This document shows positions 14,510-16,838 of a DNA stretch of 16,838 nt, one piece after another. The DNA comes from an uncultured Clostridia bacterium. GTDB lineage: Bacteria > Bacillota > Clostridia > Christensenellales > Aristaeellaceae. How positions within the stretch are numbered: position 1 is the stretch's first letter; every line of letters begins with the position of its first letter. The translations under genes were made by a program, and so were the position numbers. Location: the NCBI GenBank assembly GCA_937907055.1, contig CALCTW010000051.1, forward strand, positions 1 through 16,838. The letters are read 5' to 3'. The notes under the pieces are model-generated. The model saw only the letters and a list, made by a program, of their open reading frames with translations, made no database searches and was not told where the DNA came from.

Positions 14510-15598
14510 ATGAAACGCCGCCTGTTTCTCATCATCTGCTGCCTGTGCCTCGTCATTTCCCAGTGCTCATCCGCTTTCGCGCTCGTCAGTCAGGAAATGC
14601 TGTCCAATGATGCGTTCTTCGCCTGCCGGGAAGGTCACATCGCCTTCTCCATGCCGCTGTATCCGGATTATATCGTGCCTGAAGCGGATCTGAATATAGA
14701 AGACGGGTTTATTCCGGATGGCGCGAAGACGCCGTACGCCTGGAAAAACAACATCCAGTATCTTCTCTATACCGATACGGAGGAGATCTTCTATCATACA
14801 GCCGATCTCACCGCGTGGGTCGAAGCCATGCGGGCGCACGAATTCTACGCGGATCGTTCCATGGATGAGCTGCGTCTGGAGGCTGCTGTCAATTATGCCA
14901 TGTTCTATATGAACATCTTCGGCGGCGCCGTTGACAGTGAATTTGATACCAATCTGCTCGTCAGTAAGGATGGATCGGTCTCTCTGCTCACTACCGAATT
15001 CCTGTATCATTATGATGATACCCCGGATACGCCCTACAGGGCTTTTATCGTCCTTGATGATAACTATGCTGTTGCCCTGATGATGCCGGACGGAGCAACA
15101 TATCAGGCGCTGAAGTCCGCCTTCCGCGCGCTGAGCGAGGATGAGATCAAGGAATACGACGCCTCCATGGCGCCCGAAACAGTCGATCTTCATGGGGTGA
15201 GCGTCACCCTGTACGGCCGTGCCGTATGCACGGAGGCGGATCGGTATGAGATCTTTACGCCCGATCACACCTATTGCCGTGTTGGCTACCAGCAGATGGA
15301 TCTTTCTCCGCTCGCGGTTAAGGGTCAGCCGTTCTCTGAAAGCGCGTATGGATACCTCGGCGAATTGAGCGAGCAGCTCGCGGCGGCCTACCAGGCAAAG
15401 GAATACACGCTCGAAGCGATGGGGGACGATCATCTCATCCTCTCGCTTCAGATCGTTTCCGAATGGATCGTTGATTACCCCGAAGCGCTCGTCCTTGTGT
15501 TCTTCAAGGACGGCGCTGTCATGATCAACGGCACGATGACCCCCGCGGTCGAACAGATCATTCTTTCCGCCGCGCCCTCTTCTGACGCGGCCCAATGA
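14510..15598 (+). CDS. Secreted protein of unknown function
   Basis: I do not recognise this 362-aa protein. It begins with MKRRLFLIICCLCLVISQCSS (in two pieces: basic n-region, then a Cys-rich hydrophobic core) ending in a good signal peptidase I site, SAFA before LVSQEM. The VISQC segment is not a proper lipobox. The mature part is acidic, rich in Tyr and Asp, with alternating strand- and helix-like stretches and no further membrane segment. It seems to have two lobes, about 28-185 and 190-350. No catalytic motif was found. The start at ATG 14510 follows GGAGGGG (14497-14503); the in-frame ATG at 14495 overlaps that ribosome site. It lies 38 bp after the DUF4349 gene without a terminator between, so the two are probably co-transcribed and may act together at the cell surface. 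Confidence 0.8.
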   Translation: MKRRLFLIICCLCLVISQCSSAFALVSQEMLSNDAFFACREGHIAFSMPLYPDYIVPEADLNIEDGFIPDGAKTPYAWKNNIQYLLYTDTEEIFYHTADLTAWVEAMRAHEFYADRSMDELRLEAAVNYAMFYMNIFGGAVDSEFDTNLLVSKDGSVSLLTTEFLYHYDDTPDTPYRAFIVLDDNYAVALMMPDGATYQALKSAFRALSEDEIKEYDASMAPETVDLHGVSVTLYGRAVCTEADRYEIFTPDHTYCRVGYQQMDLSPLAVKGQPFSESAYGYLGELSEQLAAAYQAKEYTLEAMGDDHLILSLQIVSEWIVDYPEALVLVFFKDGAVMINGTMTPAVEQIILSAAPSSDAAQ

Positions 15599-15642
15599 TC
15601 CTCACGCCCATCGCCTGCCGGACATCGGAAAAACACCGCGAA

Positions 15643-15686
15643 TGTTGCGTAAAATGGTAGAAAATTGTTGCAATTAACGCAACAAT
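15643..15686 (+). promoter_or_regulatory. Operator candidate: three TGTTGC elements over the DUF1508 gene promoter
   Basis: ATTGTTGC (15664-15671) and GCAACAAT (15679-15686) are perfect 8-bp inverted arms with a 7-bp centre. A third copy, TGTTGCGTAAA, lies in direct orientation at 15643-15653. The right arm read on the minus strand is TGTTGCGTTAA, one base different from the third copy. The inverted repeat covers the -35 box and most of the spacer, where a bound repressor would block polymerase. Confidence 0.6.
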
Positions 15687-15696
15687 CCGATATAAT
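15668..15696 (+). promoter_or_regulatory. Putative sigma-A promoter for the DUF1508 gene
   Basis: TTGCAA (15668-15673), 17 bp, perfect TATAAT (15691-15696). The -35 box lies inside the inverted repeat. The start near 15703 gives a leader of about 50 nt ending in CGGAGGG. Confidence 0.8.
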
Positions 15697-15751
15697 GAGA
15701 GCAAATCAGGGGTTTCGGCATCCGATTCCCGAAGAACGGAGGGCATATCCT

Positions 15752-16126
15752 ATGGGCAAGTTTGTTATCAAAGAAAAGAATCAGAAGTACTCTTTCCGTC
15801 TCAAGGCTTCCAATGGTGAAATCATCTGCGCTTCCCAGATGTACAAGAGCCTCGTTACCTGCAAGGCCGGTATCAACAGCGTTTCCGTCAACGCGCCCAT
15901 CGCCGCGGTCGAGAATCAGACTGTCGAAGGCTTCGAAGTGCAGAAGCATCCCAAGTTTGAAGTGTATCTGGATAAGGCCGGTGAAGCCCGTTTCCGCCTC
16001 AAGGCCAAGAACGGTCAGATCATCGCCGCTTCCGAAGGCTATTCCTCTATCAAGAGCTGCCTGAACGGCATCGAGTCCGTCCGCAAGCAGTGCGTGGATG
16101 CCAAGGTCGAAATGGCGGAAGAGTAA
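15752..16126 (+). CDS. Tandem DUF1508 (YegP-like) protein
   Basis: A small basic protein of 124 aa with two copies of the DUF1508/YegP fold. Copy 1 (about 3-48) reads FVIKEKNQKYSFRLKASNG then ICASQMYKSLVTCKAGINSV. Copy 2 (about 68-112) reads KFEVYLDKAGEARFRLKAKNG then IAASEGYSSIKSCLNGIESV. The shared pattern is FRLKAxNGxII.AS..Y.S...C..GI.SV. The family is widespread but its function is not established; no catalytic residues are apparent. The ATG at 15752 follows CGGAGGG with good spacing. The frame is open upstream to 15665, but that part overlaps the promoter and lacks homology. The gene has its own strong promoter, an operator-like cluster and a terminator, so it is a single regulated unit. 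Confidence 0.92.
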   Translation: MGKFVIKEKNQKYSFRLKASNGEIICASQMYKSLVTCKAGINSVSVNAPIAAVENQTVEGFEVQKHPKFEVYLDKAGEARFRLKAKNGQIIAASEGYSSIKSCLNGIESVRKQCVDAKVEMAEE

Positions 16127-16145
16127 TTTTTATCCCGCCTAATAC

Positions 16146-16182
16146 AACACCTCCCGGTCCGTACAGGACAGGGAGGTGTTTT
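16146..16182 (+). terminator. Rho-independent terminator after the DUF1508 gene
   Basis: AACACCTCCC (16146-16155) and GGGAGGTGTT (16171-16180) form a 10-bp stem, extended inside by GTCC (16157-16160) with GGAC (16166-16169). The T-run TTTT overlaps the stem end. It lies between convergent genes, but the minus-strand side lacks a good T-run. Confidence 0.85.
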
Positions 16183-16227
16183 CATATGCTGTTATATTTC
16201 TTGTTTTTTGATCAGGGATCGTATTGC

Positions 16228-16838
16228 TTACAGCTCCGCCTCCAGGCGCACGCATTTGCCGATGAAGTGCAGCTCGTTCACGTTCTTGATCTCGCTCTCG
16301 CAGGTCGCGCCGAAGGTCTGCAGCATCACCTGGAAGCGCTCCATCACCTTCACCTTGCGCAGCATATTGCCGATGGGGGTCTTCAGCAGCATCACCGCGC
16401 CGTCCTCCGGGGCGGAGGCAGGCACCACCAGCAGGTAATCGCCCTTGCGAATGCGGAAGCCCTGCATCTCGTTATCGGGGGAGACGAAGTAGAACACCTT
16501 GTCGGGGTTCGCACCCTCGATCTTGCCGCCGGTGATCGGCAGCAGGCGATGATCCACTTCCTTCATTACGGCATTGTACACCGGCACATGCTTCAGCACG
16601 CCGCTCAGCGCGTCCAGCCAGATGCTGCCTTCTACAGCCTTTTCATTCTTGCTTTCGGTTTTCTCAGCGGGCTTCGCGGCTGCTGCCCTGGCCTGCTGGA
16701 TGCGCGGCACAGCGCTCTGCAGGTCCACTGTCGCGGCGATATCATCCAGCGTGAATTCCGCGTCATGCTGCACATTGCCGCCGATGGTGCGCAGGATGCG
16801 GCGGGTCACGTCGTCCTTGCCGGTGATGACCTGGCGGA
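16228..16838 (-). CDS. LexA/S24-like domain protein, apparently lacking the catalytic serine (partial)
   Basis: The gene enters from the right edge; about 203 codons to the TAA at 16230-16228 are visible, with the 5' end missing. The frame is open at the edge, so the GTG at 16809 need not be the start. After an Ala/Lys/Glu-rich linker (about 16600-16700) comes a segment resembling the S24/LexA peptidase fold: VFYFVSPDNEMQGFRIRKGD, then YLLVVPAS, EDGAVMLLK, MLRKVKVMERFQVML and a final HFIGKCV strand. LexA-like proteins have GDSM at the serine; here the aligned residues are D-N-E-M, with Glu at 16470-16468. The usual Lys before the last strands is also uncertain. Many relatives are DNA-binding repressors with an N-terminal HTH, but none is visible. 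The assignment rests on my reading of the motif pattern only. Confidence 0.55.
   Translation of the reverse strand, partial: RQVITGKDDVTRRILRTIGGNVQHDAEFTLDDIAATVDLQSAVPRIQQARAAAAKPAEKTESKNEKAVEGSIWLDALSGVLKHVPVYNAVMKEVDHRLLPITGGKIEGANPDKVFYFVSPDNEMQGFRIRKGDYLLVVPASAPEDGAVMLLKTPIGNMLRKVKVMERFQVMLQTFGATCESEIKNVNELHFIGKCVRLEAEL

Noticed and set aside
15665..15751. N-terminal extension of the DUF1508 frame back to 15665
   Set aside because: It overlaps the operator and promoter and would start before the predicted transcription start; the family begins at MGKF.
1..16838. CRISPR arrays, tRNA or rRNA genes, insertion sequences, toxin-antitoxin pairs or prophage structural genes
   Set aside because: None seen on reading both strands. 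No spaced direct-repeat array, cloverleaf, transposase motif or terminal inverted repeat with target duplication was noticed.

Overview
The window looks like chromosomal DNA of a moderately GC-rich, low-copy Gram-positive of the Clostridia type, probably an uncultured gut lineage. The evidence is strong AGGAGG-like ribosome sites, sigma-A-type promoters, compact hairpin-plus-T terminators, and Firmicute families (MnmM/YtqB, DegV, VanY-like, DUF4349, MsmK/UgpC-type ATPase). No rRNA, tRNA, CRISPR array, insertion sequence or phage structural gene was seen. This placement is inference from gene content, not a database match.

Layout. The left edge holds the 5' end of a sugar ABC transporter ATPase on the minus strand (1-166), divergent from a sirtuin (487-1281) across a 320 bp AT-rich intergenic region with promoters on both strands. 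Next comes a membrane-anchored VanY-like protein (1403-2548) that has lost its zinc and catalytic residues. A three-gene unit follows: LacX-type aldose epimerase, RsuA-family pseudouridine synthase and the tRNA methyltransferase MnmM (2751-4918). It is closed by a terminator. A Na+/Ca2+ exchanger and thioredoxin form a second unit (5096-6498). DegV (6685-7536) and a DUF2461 protein with a TTG start (7785-8600) each have their own promoter. A phosphohexomutase (8697-10199) and transketolase (10296-12269) supply central sugar-phosphate metabolism. A GNAT-Nudix fusion (12351-13400) follows.

The right part is less ordinary. A DUF4349 gene (13521-14471) is interrupted by an in-frame amber codon at 14145 and is followed by a secreted protein I do not recognise (14510-15598). 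A tandem DUF1508 (YegP-like) protein (15752-16126) sits behind a strong promoter that overlaps three copies of a TGTTGCGTWAA-like element. The last gene, convergent and cut by the window edge (16228-16838, minus), carries a LexA/S24-like fold whose catalytic serine position appears to be glutamate.

How the genes relate. Most of the window is housekeeping: carbohydrate uptake and interconversion, RNA modification, redox, and lipid or ion handling. The most notable signals are two apparently catalytically dead peptidase folds (VanY-like and S24-like), the amber-interrupted DUF4349 gene in a window where no gene ends in TAG, the operator cluster before the DUF1508 gene, the GNAT-Nudix fusion, and a structured leader before the sirtuin. 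I did not find a clear new multi-gene defence or biosynthetic system.
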